Source: Chlamydia muridarum str. Nigg (GTDB lineage: Bacteria; Chlamydiota; Chlamydiia; Chlamydiales; Chlamydiaceae). From it: 64,000 nt of DNA. Positions 50,077-60,170 of this stretch are shown here, one piece after another. The stretch lies in assembly GCF_000006685.1 (NCBI RefSeq), contig NC_002620.2, positions 515,205 to 579,204 of the forward strand. The letters are read 5' to 3'. A model generated the notes under the pieces. The model had not been told where the DNA came from. It worked only from the letters and a program-made list of their open reading frames with translations, and ran no database searches. Positions within the stretch are counted from its first letter, which is position 1. Each line of letters begins with the position of its first letter. Both the position numbers and the translations under genes were made by a program.

Positions 50077-51195
50077 TTACAGTTGATCATTTAAAATCTT
50101 TTCTCTAATTTTACTCATTATTTTTTGCATATAATGCATATTATGAATGGAGGCCCAGATACCCGCATTTGGCTCATGCACCTTAAACAAATGTCTTAAA
50201 TAAGCTCGCGATATACCTTGTGAACATGCGGGACAAGCACACCCTGGTTCTATCGGATTCAAATCCGAAGCGTACCGTTGATTGTTAATTTTTAAAGACC
50301 CCTGTGATGTCAGAATCATCCCATGTCGCGCTGCTTTAGTTGGATAAGAACTATCAAAAGAGTCTATCCCAAACCCAACGGTTGCCCAAATAGAGGGCAA
50401 ATCTCCTATTCCCAATAAATGTCGAGGCCTTTCTATAGAAAGATTCGCCGTAGTCACATCGACTACTCCCACAATGTCCCGAAGATTTTTTCCAAGACTG
50501 CCGCCAATAGCTGACCCATCAAAGGGCAAATCTTCTACAAATTGACACCCCAGTTTTCTTTGATCAGGGAAAGTTCCTCCATGAATCACTCCATACATGG
50601 ATTGATACCCGGGATTTGCTAGATGATAATCCAAAGATCGTTTTTCCCAAGCGTAAGTGCGCTGGGATGATTGTTGAAAATATGCGGGATCTGTATGAAA
50701 GGGGAGCAATTCATCTAAAGGGATGATAATATCGGCCCCCAGATGCTTTTGTGCTTGCACAGAAACTTCTGGAGACAAAAAAAGCTTGCGTCCATCCCGA
50801 TAAGATTTAAACCAAACCCCCTCGTCATTAATTTTAATAATGCTATTCTCACCCTTCTTTTTCCCGCAACTTTTGATCTCTTCAGCGACAGAGCCGTAAG
50901 CTAAACTAAAAATTTGGAACCCTCCAGAATCAGTAATAATAGGGGCATTTCTACCAATAAATTGATGTAACCCGCCCATAGCAGCAACAGCTTCTGCTCC
51001 TGGGTGAACAATAAGATGGTATGTATTGCAAAACATCAGAGGGATATTACTATGGTCTAACACCCCTTTTAACGCTCCATTTGTAGCTACAGGAACAAAA
51101 GCGGGGGTATCAATACACCCATGCTCAGTTTCTATTCGGCCTACCCGAGCTCTAGATTTTTTCGATTGATGCAAAATCTCGAATCGCAAAGCCAC
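50077..51195 (-). CDS. tgt: Queuine tRNA-ribosyltransferase (tRNA-guanine transglycosylase)
   Basis: This 372-residue enzyme exchanges guanine 34 for a queuosine precursor in GUN-anticodon tRNAs. TDSGGFQ contains Asp89, and IHGG and GIGD are in place. The zinc site is CACPACSQG with a later His (FKVHEPN). Length is standard. I see no queuosine synthesis genes in this window, so the base may be scavenged from the host. It is a stand-alone minus-strand gene with GAGGTTGG before the ATG. Confidence 0.95.
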   Translation of the reverse strand: MALRFEILHQSKKSRARVGRIETEHGCIDTPAFVPVATNGALKGVLDHSNIPLMFCNTYHLIVHPGAEAVAAMGGLHQFIGRNAPIITDSGGFQIFSLAYGSVAEEIKSCGKKKGENSIIKINDEGVWFKSYRDGRKLFLSPEVSVQAQKHLGADIIIPLDELLPFHTDPAYFQQSSQRTYAWEKRSLDYHLANPGYQSMYGVIHGGTFPDQRKLGCQFVEDLPFDGSAIGGSLGKNLRDIVGVVDVTTANLSIERPRHLLGIGDLPSIWATVGFGIDSFDSSYPTKAARHGMILTSQGSLKINNQRYASDLNPIEPGCACPACSQGISRAYLRHLFKVHEPNAGIWASIHNMHYMQKIMSKIREKILNDQL

Positions 51196-51275
51196 AAACC
51201 AACCTCTATTCTAAGTAAATTCCAAACTCTTCAAAATTCATGAACTATTTTAAAGAGAGATAAAGAAAAGGGATA

Positions 51276-51310
51276 GAAAAAAAGTCCGAAGAAAGTTTTA
51301 TCTTCGGACT
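51276..51310 (-). terminator. Intrinsic terminator of mgtE
   Basis: On the minus strand, AGTCCGAAGA and TCTTCGGACT form a 10-bp perfect stem with an 8-base loop, followed by seven T. It starts 7 bp after the mgtE stop codon and is the clearest Rho-independent terminator in the window. Confidence 0.92.
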
Positions 51311-51316
51311 AACGGA

Positions 51317-52789
51317 TTATTTGAAGAACAAAACGTTTAAAGTGCCTGTAATTAGCAGGAAAATGACCATCGACATAATATCGTTAAGAGCCGTAACAAT
51401 CGGGCCTGAGGCCAAAGCTGGATCCACGCCAATTTTTGCAAAAAAGAAAGGAGAAAGGACGCCTAGAGTTGTTGCAGTTAATGAAGCTCCTAATATACCT
51501 ACGGAAACCGTAACCCCTAACTGAACGCCTCCCGTGGAAAATAACCCAAGTCCCAAGCATCCCATACAGCAAACAACTAGACCACAAAGAATCCCTAACG
51601 CAACCCCTGTTAACAGCCCAATGCTCATTTCCTTGAGTATTGTCTCTCTTCGTCTTCCAAAGGAAAGAGTCCCTGTTGCCATACTACGGACAAGAATTGT
51701 GCTACACTGCACCCCAACGTTCCCTGAAAGTCCATTAACCAATGGAATAAAGAAAATCACCATGGCTAACAATGTCGGAGCAATTTTTTGAAAATAAGCC
51801 ATCACAGAAGCACTGACTAAACCAGCACACAAAGTAATAAGCAGCCAAGGGGCTCTCAACAAAAACCTTTGCACAACATGACAATCATGATATCCCACAT
51901 CCTCTGTTGTACCCGCCATTCTAGCAATAGTCTCGTCAGCAATGTCTTCTATCGTTTCAACCACATCTTCATAAGTAATAGCCCCTATCAAAAAATTTTC
52001 CTCATCCACAACAGGAAGGACAGCAACTTTATATCTCTCTACAAGGTCTACAACTTCTTCCCGAGTGGTATCGGCTAACACCTTATGCTCTACAGGGCGC
52101 ATGATCTGTTTTAAAGGCATTTCAGGAGAAGCTATAATCAAGCTCCTATCAGTCACAAATCCTTGTAACTCTCCTTTAAAATCTAAAACAAACACGAGTC
52201 TGGTGAGATCAACCCCAGGATTATTTCGTATGCAGGTCGCCACCTCTTTAACGGTGGTTTCCATTAAAAAAGCAAAAAACTCATTCGTCATGAGTCGGCC
52301 GGCTGTATTTCTGCCATGTTTCTGCAAATCACGGATTTTCAGGGCTTTTTTGACATCAATCAAATCTAAAATACGGCGATAGCGTCGATCCGGAATATCG
52401 TCGAGAACCCAAATCGCTTCATCAGGAGGCATTTGTTCTATGAGAGCACAAATTTCCCCATCCGATAAGTTACGAAAAATAGCCCATCGCGACGCGGAAT
52501 CTGTATTAATAATGAAGGCTATTTTAGAGGCTATACTATCAAGGCTTTTGTAAAGAATAGAGCGCGAATCGGAAGGGAGACACGACACAGCGTAAGCCAA
52601 GTCGATGGGGTTATATGCGCTAACTATCGATGTAAGATCCTGCGAATGCTCCCCTGCTGTTAGAGTGTCAAACGCTTCTTCTAGTTTAAAACTCAATTCA
52701 TCATCAAGATGACTGGTTTTAGAATCCATAAGGTTACCGGAAGTCAGCGCAACATCCAATTTCTCTTCGTTTCTATTTTGCTCTCCCAC
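51317..52789 (-). CDS. mgtE: Magnesium transporter MgtE
   Basis: This 490-residue MgtE channel has the standard layout. The N-terminal helical MgtE_N domain has an acidic Mg sensing surface (QMPPDEAIWVLDDIPD). Two CBS domains occupy about 180-300 (VTDRSLIIA, VVDEENFLIGAITYEDV). Five C-terminal transmembrane helices include the pore motif PLVNGLSGNVGVQ. The CBS and N domains normally close the pore when Mg2+ is plentiful. The start is GTG, preceded by GGAGAAGGGC. A strong terminator follows the stop. Confidence 0.95.
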   Translation of the reverse strand: MGEQNRNEEKLDVALTSGNLMDSKTSHLDDELSFKLEEAFDTLTAGEHSQDLTSIVSAYNPIDLAYAVSCLPSDSRSILYKSLDSIASKIAFIINTDSASRWAIFRNLSDGEICALIEQMPPDEAIWVLDDIPDRRYRRILDLIDVKKALKIRDLQKHGRNTAGRLMTNEFFAFLMETTVKEVATCIRNNPGVDLTRLVFVLDFKGELQGFVTDRSLIIASPEMPLKQIMRPVEHKVLADTTREEVVDLVERYKVAVLPVVDEENFLIGAITYEDVVETIEDIADETIARMAGTTEDVGYHDCHVVQRFLLRAPWLLITLCAGLVSASVMAYFQKIAPTLLAMVIFFIPLVNGLSGNVGVQCSTILVRSMATGTLSFGRRRETILKEMSIGLLTGVALGILCGLVVCCMGCLGLGLFSTGGVQLGVTVSVGILGASLTATTLGVLSPFFFAKIGVDPALASGPIVTALNDIMSMVIFLLITGTLNVLFFK

Positions 52790-53057
52790 GCCCTTCTCCG
52801 TTCTTTTATTAAAGACTCTTAAAAGTCGTTCATTAGCGACAAATCCGGCTCAAAATTCTGAACCAACCCTAATACCCAGAACTATCCATCAAGAGACTTT
52901 TTTACGAAAACGACAAAAAGTCTTTTGGGGTTCTTAAAAAAGAGCCCTTTAACTATAAAAATATATTTTACAAGCAGATATGGTCCTGACAGCAGCTAAA
53001 AATAATCTTTGCCGCCGCAAGTTTAGTTTCTTCCGATAAAAGAAAACAAGGGAACTC

Positions 53058-53216
53058 ATGGATAAAGCGCACACCGTGCACTTCCCTCCTCAACTCCAAC
53101 TATATGATGAAGATTTTACTGTAGATCTGCAAGCAAAATCGCTTGGATTGCTAAAAACTGTAGCAGTTTATGCAAAACTAGCGGCTAGTCAACCTTCCCA
53201 AGGCAGCCCCATATAA
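53058..53216 (+). CDS. Candidate small protein of 52 residues, unknown function
   Basis: This is a short frame starting MDKAHTVHFPPQLQLYDEDF and ending QPSQGSPI. The ATG is preceded by CAAGGGAACTC, a good ribosome site at proper spacing, and the frame is uninterrupted. An A/T-rich stretch with TATA-like sequences lies about 90 bp upstream. The composition is protein-like (acidic, amphipathic, no low complexity). Its 3' end overlaps the convergent membrane-protein gene by 39 bp, which lowers confidence. I recognise no family. Confidence 0.5.
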   Translation: MDKAHTVHFPPQLQLYDEDFTVDLQAKSLGLLKTVAVYAKLAASQPSQGSPI

Positions 53217-54260
53217 GTAAGATGTTAAATACTCTTTGTTTTCAGGGAAAGCTTGGATTGATGGGCGCGCCCCAGAGACAATTTCCCCATCTTTTAAGAG
53301 AAATAGTCGGAAAGGCTGAAAACAGCCTAACAGATACCAAGCATGTTGTCCTAATCCAGATCGAGTTCCTCCTCCTTCTAACAAACAATTTTTTTCGCAA
53401 AAAATTCCCCAAATTCCTCGGGATCGGATCACATCATTGTTCCAATCTCGTTCCACACTAGCCATAATCACTCTTCCTGATAAAGGATTTAGCAATCCAT
53501 ACAAACTTGCTAGATAACAAGCTACTCCGTAGAAGGGAGCTTTTACAGCTTGCACAAACGAACGAGACATTTCTCGAAATATATCGGAGCAAATAAACTG
53601 CTCTTCAAAAGGAAGGTCTTCTTGATAGAGCTGACGAATCATCTGAAAAACAATATAGAAGGGAATGAGCAAAAAGCGGAATGCGTTATATAACACTCGC
53701 ACCACAGTAATGATTGGCAATAAAATGCATGCAATAAAACAAATGGCTGTGCGAGCTTTGGCGGGAGGATATGTGTAAACAGGGGCAATACCCGAACCTT
53801 GTTTATCTAAAAGAGAAACATCCATATACATATCGGGATCTTGAATAGGCCGGATAGTTTGTCCTCTTTTCTCACATAAAATGACCTGCTCCCATTTCCG
53901 AATCGCGAATGGTTGAATCTTCTCTCCGTACAAAACATCTATTTTACGCGCAATCTTGCAGAGAACCCCTATCCCTCCTCCCAGCAGAACAAGGGATGAT
54001 AGCGCTATAGCCAATATTTTAGGAGAAAAAAGCAGCCCTGCATTAGCCAAATAAGCTATTCGACAACAAATTGCCCCCAAAACAATAAGTATCCCAACAA
54101 CAAAGCAAACAATCCGAGTCAGAGATGTTTTGTAGAAGGGGTTAGTTAAAGTACAGCTTGTTATACGCTTTTGCGTAGCTTTCCAAGAAGAAGCTCTGGG
54201 GAAAGATTCCGTAGTCACCGGACGCAATCTAACCTCTGCGGAAGGGAGATTTAGAAACAT
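53178..54260 (-). CDS. Membrane protein of unknown function, Inc-like candidate
   Basis: This 360-residue protein has a basic Ser/Thr-rich N-terminus of about 45 residues, a pair of helices (about 48-72 and 80-102) in bilobed arrangement, a soluble stretch, then a second pair of hydrophobic segments (about 170-215). A C-terminal domain with aromatic and Gly-rich motifs follows (GGGTRSGLGQHAWYLLG). Two bilobed pairs would suit an inclusion or bacterial membrane protein. No catalytic motif is recognised. It corresponds to CT195 by recalled order. Confidence 0.76.
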   Translation of the reverse strand: MFLNLPSAEVRLRPVTTESFPRASSWKATQKRITSCTLTNPFYKTSLTRIVCFVVGILIVLGAICCRIAYLANAGLLFSPKILAIALSSLVLLGGGIGVLCKIARKIDVLYGEKIQPFAIRKWEQVILCEKRGQTIRPIQDPDMYMDVSLLDKQGSGIAPVYTYPPAKARTAICFIACILLPIITVVRVLYNAFRFLLIPFYIVFQMIRQLYQEDLPFEEQFICSDIFREMSRSFVQAVKAPFYGVACYLASLYGLLNPLSGRVIMASVERDWNNDVIRSRGIWGIFCEKNCLLEGGGTRSGLGQHAWYLLGCFQPFRLFLLKDGEIVSGARPSIQAFPENKEYLTSYLYGAALGRLTSR

Positions 54261-54430
54261 AGAAATTATTTTACTCCTAATCCTATAAAAACTAGTGCCT
54301 GGAAAAGCTTAGACCTTCTTTTTCCCCTGAGCATTAAACAAAAATTCATCAATTAAAAAAATGTTTTGTTTCTAATGGAGTCGCTGATCACGAAGTCAAC
54401 GTCTGGTTTAATAAAACCTAAGCAGTTATA

Positions 54431-54796
54431 ATGAATTATCTTTTCTCTTTAAACAATCAAAAATTAAAAGCTCGCATGCAACTAACAATAGTTAATACTA
54501 ACTCGCGTATTTTTCCGTTTTCAAATGAAAGAATATTACCAGGCAGCACATTAAGCACTGACTCTACTTTTAGCTATATAAAAATTTTGATTCCTCTTTT
54601 AGCAGGGAGCATTTGCCTATTATTGGGGGCTTTGATTTTAGCTGGGACCATTACAACAGTCCCTGCCATAGCTGCCAGTTATTTCCTTTCTCTTGGAGTC
54701 ACTTTAGTTGTTGCTGGAATAGGATTATGCTCAGTTTTTAGACCTCACCTCTTTTCGATAAATCAATCTCAAGACCTGCATATCATTTATTATTAA
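54431..54796 (+). CDS. Small putative Inc protein
   Basis: The protein has 121 residues from the ATG at 54431, or 106 from the ATG at 54476 (MQLTIVNTNSR). Neither start has a clear ribosome site, and the shorter form may be the real one. A polar N-terminus is followed by a bilobed hydrophobic region of about 55 residues (LLAGSICLLLGALIL then SLGVTLVVAGIGL) and a short polar tail. The topology is that of Inc proteins. No other motif is seen. It precedes tsaD by 65 bp on the same strand. Confidence 0.74.
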   Translation: MNYLFSLNNQKLKARMQLTIVNTNSRIFPFSNERILPGSTLSTDSTFSYIKILIPLLAGSICLLLGALILAGTITTVPAIAASYFLSLGVTLVVAGIGLCSVFRPHLFSINQSQDLHIIYY

Positions 54797-54861
54797 CACC
54801 TTGCTTGATTAACAATCTCATGATACGATCCTTCTCTTTGCCTTCTTTTTAAGTTTTTGCC

Positions 54862-55884
54862 ATGCTAACACTAGGCTTAGAAAGCTCTTGCGATGAAACC
54901 TCTTGTGCTCTTGTCGAGAATGGAAAAATCCTTGCAAATAGGATAGCATCTCAGGACATTCATGCGGCTTATGGAGGCGTAATCCCTGAGCTAGCTTCCC
55001 GTGCACATCTACAAATATTCCCAAAACTTTTGGCCGCTGTAGCTCAAGATGCCGAAGTTTCTTTAGAAGATGTCGAATTAATTTCTGTAGCCAATACCCC
55101 CGGCCTTATTGGCGCGCTTTCTGTTGGCGTTAACTTCGCAAAGGGACTAGCTAGCGGGTTAAAAAAAACTCTTATAGGAGTCAACCATGTAGAGGCACAT
55201 TTATATGCTGCCTGCTTGGAAGAACCTTCCATTCGCTTCCCCGCTCTAGGCCTAGCTATTTCGGGAGCACACACTTCTTTATTCTTAATGCCTAATGCCA
55301 CAACCTTCCTTTTAATAGGCAAAACTCGAGATGATGCTATAGGAGAAACTTTTGATAAAGTAGCTCGATTCCTTGGGCTCCCCTATCCAGGAGGACAAAA
55401 ATTAGAGGAATTGGCTCAAGATGGCGATGAAGAAGCTTACCCCTTTTCACGAGCCAAAGTTTCTGGAAACGATTTCTCTTTTAGTGGATTAAAAACCGCC
55501 GTATTATATGCCTTGAAAGGTAACAATAGCTCGGCCAAAGCACCTTTCCCAGAAGTCTCTGAAACGCAAAAACGAAACATCGCTGCATCTTTCCAAAAAG
55601 CAGCTTTCATGACTATTGCTCAAAAACTTCCTGATATTGTAAAAGCGTTTTCTTGCGAGTCTTTGATTGTTGGTGGGGGCGTAGCAAACAACCGTTACTT
55701 CCGTCGCCTGCTGAATCAAACGTGCTCTCTTCCTACATATTTCCCTTCTTCGCAGTTGTGCTCTGATAATGCTGCAATGATAGCTGGATTAGGAGAGAGA
55801 CTGTTTTGCAATCAGACATATGTTTCTAAGGAGGTTATTCCATGCGCAAGGTATCAGTGGGAATCTGCTTGCTTATCGCATTAG
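54862..55884 (+). CDS. tsaD: tRNA N6-threonylcarbamoyladenosine synthase subunit TsaD
   Basis: This 340-residue ASKHA-fold protein is formerly known as Gcp, a putative sialoglycoprotease. Metal-ligand histidines His109 and His113 lie in NHVEAH. The N-terminus [13 protein letters not shown] and the late [12 protein letters not shown] and CSDNAAMIA motifs are all typical. With TsaB and TsaE it installs t6A37 on ANN-reading tRNAs, an essential modification. Its last 43 bp overlap oppA, whose ribosome site is inside this gene. Confidence 0.95.
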   Translation: MLTLGLESSCDETSCALVENGKILANRIASQDIHAAYGGVIPELASRAHLQIFPKLLAAVAQDAEVSLEDVELISVANTPGLIGALSVGVNFAKGLASGLKKTLIGVNHVEAHLYAACLEEPSIRFPALGLAISGAHTSLFLMPNATTFLLIGKTRDDAIGETFDKVARFLGLPYPGGQKLEELAQDGDEEAYPFSRAKVSGNDFSFSGLKTAVLYALKGNNSSAKAPFPEVSETQKRNIAASFQKAAFMTIAQKLPDIVKAFSCESLIVGGGVANNRYFRRLLNQTCSLPTYFPSSQLCSDNAAMIAGLGERLFCNQTYVSKEVIPCARYQWESACLSH

Positions 55885-57404
55885 CAACAGCAATTACCGG
55901 CTGCTCCAAATCCTCCTCAAACAAATCAAATCACTCCTCCTCTAATCAAAGCGTATCTGTGAGCATGAAGGACGATCCTCGCACGTTTGACCCTCGAGAG
56001 GTTAGGCTTCTTTCGGATATTAATTTGATTCACCATCTTTATGAGGGACTGGTTCAAGAGACTCCTTCCGGAGAGGTTTTCCCTGCATTAGCAGAAAGTT
56101 TCTTCCTATCTGAAGATAAGAAAACCTACACTTTCCACCTAAAAAAAGCACTCTGGAGTAATGGAGACCTGATTACTGCTCATGATTTTGTACGTTCTTG
56201 GAACGATGTTTTGCAAAATCGCATTGCAAGTATCTACTCTTTCGCTTTTTTACCCATTGATTTAAGTAAAGATTGTGGATTCTTCGCTAAGGACAATCAT
56301 ACACTTGTTATCAATTTGCATACCCCTACTCCACACTTTCTGAAATTACTTACCCTTCCAGTATTTTATCCTGTGCACCCCGAACATCAAATTCGGAATG
56401 AAGCAAAAGCTCTTCCAATATCTACAGGGGCTTTTTGTTTAAAAGAGAAAAAAGATCGGCGGTGGCTTAAATTAGAAAAAAATCCCTATTATTATAACAA
56501 AGAGCAAGTTGCGATCCAGGAAATCCACATACATGTGATTCCTGATCAGCAGACCGCTTCTGCTTTGTTCAAACAAGGAAAATTGGATTGGCAAGGACTT
56601 CCTTGGGGACACAGCATTCCCCAAGAAGCTTTAGCAACAGCAAATAAACGTCGTACTCCTCAATCATTTGATATATCTGGCACCTCGTGGCTCACGTTCA
56701 ACACATCAAAAGTACCCTTCAGCCATCCCAAGTTGCGACAAGCTTTAAGCCTTGTTCTAAATAAGGAAGCCTTAGCCTCTCCAACCTTTGTTAAGCCCGC
56801 TAAACACCTACTTCCTACACACCTGCACACTTATCCAGAGCAACCTACTTACAAACAACAAGAAGCCGTCATTTTAGCCAAAACTCTGTTACAAGAAGCA
56901 TTAACAGATCTTAATATGACTATAAAAGATCTTGAAAAATGCCCTTTGATTTTTTCAGCGACATCTAGCGTCAACTCACAAATGGCCCAAATGATGCGCG
57001 ATCAATGGCGAAGAATTTTAGGAATAACATTCCCTATTTGCGGGAAAGAGTATGCTTTATTACAAAATGATTTGACCACCAACACTTTTTTTATGTCCAT
57101 AAACGGTTGGTTTGCAGACTTTTCCGATCCTTTAGCCTTCTTGTCTGTTTTTTCTTCTAAGGGAATCAAACCTTATGCCTTACAAGACCCTCTGTTTGAC
57201 CAGCTTATTCTCTCTATAGAAACGGAAAAAGATCCTCGAAAGCGTATTTCTCTGATTTCCGAAGCTTCTCTATACCTAGAAAAACAAAATATCATAGAAC
57301 CGCTCTATCACGATGTTTTTCACTATGCCGCAAATAATAAACTTTCTTTTGTTAGATTACATCCCTCAGGTCTTGTCGATATGCGGTATGCAAAAAACTC
57401 TTGA
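55842..57404 (+). CDS. oppA: Oligopeptide-binding lipoprotein OppA
   Basis: This 520-residue family 5 solute-binding lipoprotein has a signal [11 protein letters not shown] ending ITGC with lipidated Cys21. The mature start is [11 protein letters not shown] and the later [14 protein letters not shown] motif is characteristic. It binds peptides in the periplasm for OppBCDF. The ATG lies inside tsaD behind a near-perfect TAAGGAGG ribosome site, so strong translation is expected. A 113-bp gap with an inverted repeat separates it from oppB. It is homologous to the lipoprotein at 28664. Confidence 0.94.
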   Translation: MRKVSVGICLLIALATAITGCSKSSSNKSNHSSSNQSVSVSMKDDPRTFDPREVRLLSDINLIHHLYEGLVQETPSGEVFPALAESFFLSEDKKTYTFHLKKALWSNGDLITAHDFVRSWNDVLQNRIASIYSFAFLPIDLSKDCGFFAKDNHTLVINLHTPTPHFLKLLTLPVFYPVHPEHQIRNEAKALPISTGAFCLKEKKDRRWLKLEKNPYYYNKEQVAIQEIHIHVIPDQQTASALFKQGKLDWQGLPWGHSIPQEALATANKRRTPQSFDISGTSWLTFNTSKVPFSHPKLRQALSLVLNKEALASPTFVKPAKHLLPTHLHTYPEQPTYKQQEAVILAKTLLQEALTDLNMTIKDLEKCPLIFSATSSVNSQMAQMMRDQWRRILGITFPICGKEYALLQNDLTTNTFFMSINGWFADFSDPLAFLSVFSSKGIKPYALQDPLFDQLILSIETEKDPRKRISLISEASLYLEKQNIIEPLYHDVFHYAANNKLSFVRLHPSGLVDMRYAKNS

Positions 57405-57438
57405 AGGTATTTTACTCCGTGCGCAGAAAAATCCCTCC

Positions 57439-57478
57439 CTTTAAAATAACGCGGAAGAAAGCACTCTGTATTTTAAAG
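57439..57478 (+). promoter_or_regulatory. 10-bp inverted repeat between oppA and oppB
   Basis: CTTTAAAATA (57439-57448) and its exact complement TATTTTAAAG (57469-57478) flank a 20-base loop in the only sizeable gap of the opp operon. It could lower read-through into the permease genes or stabilise the oppA transcript. There is no T-run directly after it. Confidence 0.6.
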
Positions 57479-57517
57479 TAACTCTGTGATCAAACATAAC
57501 GTGCAAAGGAATCTGTC

Positions 57518-58462
57518 ATGCTCGGGTACATAAAGAAGCGACTACTTTTTAATTTGCTTTCTTTATGGGTAGTGGTCACTCTAACATTTTTTATCATTAG
57601 AACAATTCCAGGAGACCCTTTTAACGATGAAAATGGGAATGTTCTTTCAGAAGAAATTTTAGCAATTTTAAATAAGCGCTATGGGCTGGATAAGCCTTTA
57701 TTTACTCAATATCTCATCTATCTAAAATGTTTACTAACATTAGATTTCGGAGAATCACTCATTTATAAGGATCGCACTGTAATTGGCATTATTACTACCG
57801 CGCTTCCCTCTTCTGCTATTCTCGGACTTGAGAGCCTTTGTTTAGCTCTTTTTGGAGGAATTACTCTTGGGATTCTTGCAGCCTTTTATAAAAGAGGATG
57901 TGGCAGAACTATTTTTTTCTCATCTATCATTCAAATATCTGTTCCTGCTTTCGTTATAGGAGCTTTTCTGCAGTATATCTTTGCTATAAAATACTCATTG
58001 CTTCCAATAGCTTGTTGGGGAGATTTTTCACACACATTACTCCCCTCAATTGCTCTAGCAATTGCTCCAATGGCATTCATTACTCAGCTAACCTATGCTT
58101 CCGTGTCCGCATCTTTAAAAAAAGATTATGTTTTATTAGCTTATGCCAAAGGACTTTCTCCTCTTAAGGTGTTAATAAAACACGTTTTACCCTACGCATT
58201 ATTTCCAGTAATTTCATACTCGGCTTTTCTCATAACGACTCTAATGACTGGGACTTTTTCTATAGAGAACCTTTTCTGTATTCCTGGTCTAGGGAAATGG
58301 TTTATTTGCAGTATTAAACAAAGAGATTATCCTATGACCTTGGGACTCTCAGTCTTTTACGGTGCTTTTTTCATGTTAATCTCTCTTCTTTGTGATCTTT
58401 TGCAAGCATGGATAGATCCTCAAATTCGTTATTCTTATGGGAAAGAGCATTCTAAACAATAA
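57518..58462 (+). CDS. oppB: Oligopeptide ABC transporter permease OppB
   Basis: This 314-residue inner-membrane permease has about six helices. The N-terminal helix is followed by IRTIPGDPF, typical of OppB/DppB. The EAA-type cytoplasmic loop that contacts the ATPase is YAKGLSPLKVLIKHVLPYAL. The ATG has AAAGGAATC upstream. It is followed 23 bp later by oppC. Confidence 0.93.
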   Translation: MLGYIKKRLLFNLLSLWVVVTLTFFIIRTIPGDPFNDENGNVLSEEILAILNKRYGLDKPLFTQYLIYLKCLLTLDFGESLIYKDRTVIGIITTALPSSAILGLESLCLALFGGITLGILAAFYKRGCGRTIFFSSIIQISVPAFVIGAFLQYIFAIKYSLLPIACWGDFSHTLLPSIALAIAPMAFITQLTYASVSASLKKDYVLLAYAKGLSPLKVLIKHVLPYALFPVISYSAFLITTLMTGTFSIENLFCIPGLGKWFICSIKQRDYPMTLGLSVFYGAFFMLISLLCDLLQAWIDPQIRYSYGKEHSKQ

Positions 58463-58485
58463 TTCAAGTGAAGGATAAAAAACGC

Positions 58486-59331
58486 ATGTTTCGATCTGGT
58501 TCGTTACGTACTTGGAATTATATCCGCACAAACAAAATGCTATTGCTAGGCTGCACGGTTTTAACCGTTTTGATTTTATCTGCAATTTTTCTACCTAGCC
58601 TTTATCCTGATTATGAAAAAACTTTTCCTAACTATGCTCTTCAAGCGCCTAACAAATTATTTCCTTTCGGAACCGATAATTTAGGGCGCTGCATGCTGGC
58701 TCGCACTCTTCAAGGAATTCGGCTCTCTTTATTAATTGCAGTATCCGCCACAATTATTGATGTGTGTCTTGGATTATTGTGGTCTACCTTAGCTCTTGCC
58801 GGTGGGAAAAAGATTGCAGATTTTATGAGTCGCATTACAGAAATTCTTTTTTCTCTCCCACGAATTCCTGTGATCATTCTTTTGTTAGTAATCTTTAATC
58901 ATGGAATTCTCCCCCTCATTTTAGCAATGACAATAACTGGATGGATTCCCATAGCGCGTATTATTTATGACCAATTTTTATTGTTAGAAAATAAAGAGTT
59001 TGTTTTATCAGCTCGAGCCTTACAAGCATCAACTTTTCATATTTTAAGGAAGCATTTACTTCCGAATACTCTGGGACCAATCATTTCCACCTTAATTTTT
59101 ACCATCCCTAATGCTGTATACACAGAAGCCTTTATTAGTTTTTTAGGGCTAGGAATTCAACCTCCTTATGCCAGTCTAGGAACTCTTGTAAAAGAAGGTA
59201 TTCATTCTTTGGACTATCATCCCTGGCTTTTTTTTATTCCTTCATTTTTTATGGTGATTATTTCTGTTAGCTTTAATTGTATCGGAGAGGGACTACGAAC
59301 TAAATTGTTAGAGGAAAACACCCTTGTCTAA
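58486..59331 (+). CDS. oppC: Oligopeptide ABC transporter permease OppC
   Basis: The protein has 281 residues from the ATG at 58486. AAGGAT lies before it, whereas the in-frame GTG at 58468 has no ribosome site. It has an OppC-type cytosolic N-terminus, about six helices, the motif PFGTDNLGRC near residue 60, and the EAA loop SARALQASTFHILRKHLLPN. It pairs with OppB to form the channel. It ends 8 bp into oppD, so translation is coupled. Confidence 0.92.
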   Translation: MFRSGSLRTWNYIRTNKMLLLGCTVLTVLILSAIFLPSLYPDYEKTFPNYALQAPNKLFPFGTDNLGRCMLARTLQGIRLSLLIAVSATIIDVCLGLLWSTLALAGGKKIADFMSRITEILFSLPRIPVIILLLVIFNHGILPLILAMTITGWIPIARIIYDQFLLLENKEFVLSARALQASTFHILRKHLLPNTLGPIISTLIFTIPNAVYTEAFISFLGLGIQPPYASLGTLVKEGIHSLDYHPWLFFIPSFFMVIISVSFNCIGEGLRTKLLEENTLV

Positions 59332-60169
59332 AACTTTATTGAAAATCGAAAATTTAGTCGTGGCGATAAAGGAATCGAATCAACGATTAGTTAATCATCT
59401 ATCGCTGACTATCAAACAACGCCAAAGTTTGGCGCTTGTAGGAGAAAATGGTTCAGGGAAAACAACCGTTTCCAAAGCGATCCTTGGGTTTTTACCAGAT
59501 AACTGCTGTATTCAATCAGGGAAAATTTTTTACTCAGGAACAGATATTACTCGTTTATCTCGAAAAGAATTTCAAAGCATTCGAGGAAAAAAAATATCGA
59601 CTATTTTCCAAAATGCTATGGGAACCCTTACACCCTCTATGCGCGTAGGAACTCAAATTATAGAAACCTTACGACACCATTTTGTCATGTCCAAAGAAGA
59701 AGCTTTTGCTAAAGCTCGAGAGCTTCTTGTAAGTGTGCATATTGAGTCTCCCGATCGCTGCTTACAATTATATCCCTTTGAACTCAGCGGGGGTATGTGT
59801 CAGCGGGTCAGCATTGCTATAGCTTTAGCAACAAATCCAGAATTAATTATCGCAGATGAGCCTTCAACAGCTTTGGATTCTATATCACAAGCTCAAGTCC
59901 TTCGCGTATTAAAGCAAATTCACCAAAATAACAACACAGCTCTGCTACTTATCACCCATAATTTGGCTTTGGTATCAGAGCTCTGTGAGGAAATGGCTAT
60001 TATACACCATGGAGAAATCGTAGAACAAGGTCCTGTGCACGAGCTATTGCGCTCACCATCCCATCCCTATACTCAAAAGTTGATTAGGGCTATTCCCAAA
60101 ATTCCCAACCTTTACAATCCTAAACATTCAAAAACCGCTGCAATACCAGCATATCAACCTTTTAATTAG
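59324..60169 (+). CDS. oppD: Oligopeptide ABC transporter ATPase OppD
   Basis: This 281-residue ATPase has Walker A GENGSGKTT, signature LSGGMCQRV, Walker B LIIADEPSTALD, and the C-terminal extension with HPYTQKLI typical of OppD/OppF. It is shorter than E. coli OppD, and the cysteine cluster of the usual C-terminal region is not visible. The start is TTG at 59324, inside the end of oppC, with GAGG 9 bases upstream. oppF follows after 1 bp. Confidence 0.9.
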   Translation: MSKTLLKIENLVVAIKESNQRLVNHLSLTIKQRQSLALVGENGSGKTTVSKAILGFLPDNCCIQSGKIFYSGTDITRLSRKEFQSIRGKKISTIFQNAMGTLTPSMRVGTQIIETLRHHFVMSKEEAFAKARELLVSVHIESPDRCLQLYPFELSGGMCQRVSIAIALATNPELIIADEPSTALDSISQAQVLRVLKQIHQNNNTALLLITHNLALVSELCEEMAIIHHGEIVEQGPVHELLRSPSHPYTQKLIRAIPKIPNLYNPKHSKTAAIPAYQPFN

Positions 60170-60170
60170 T

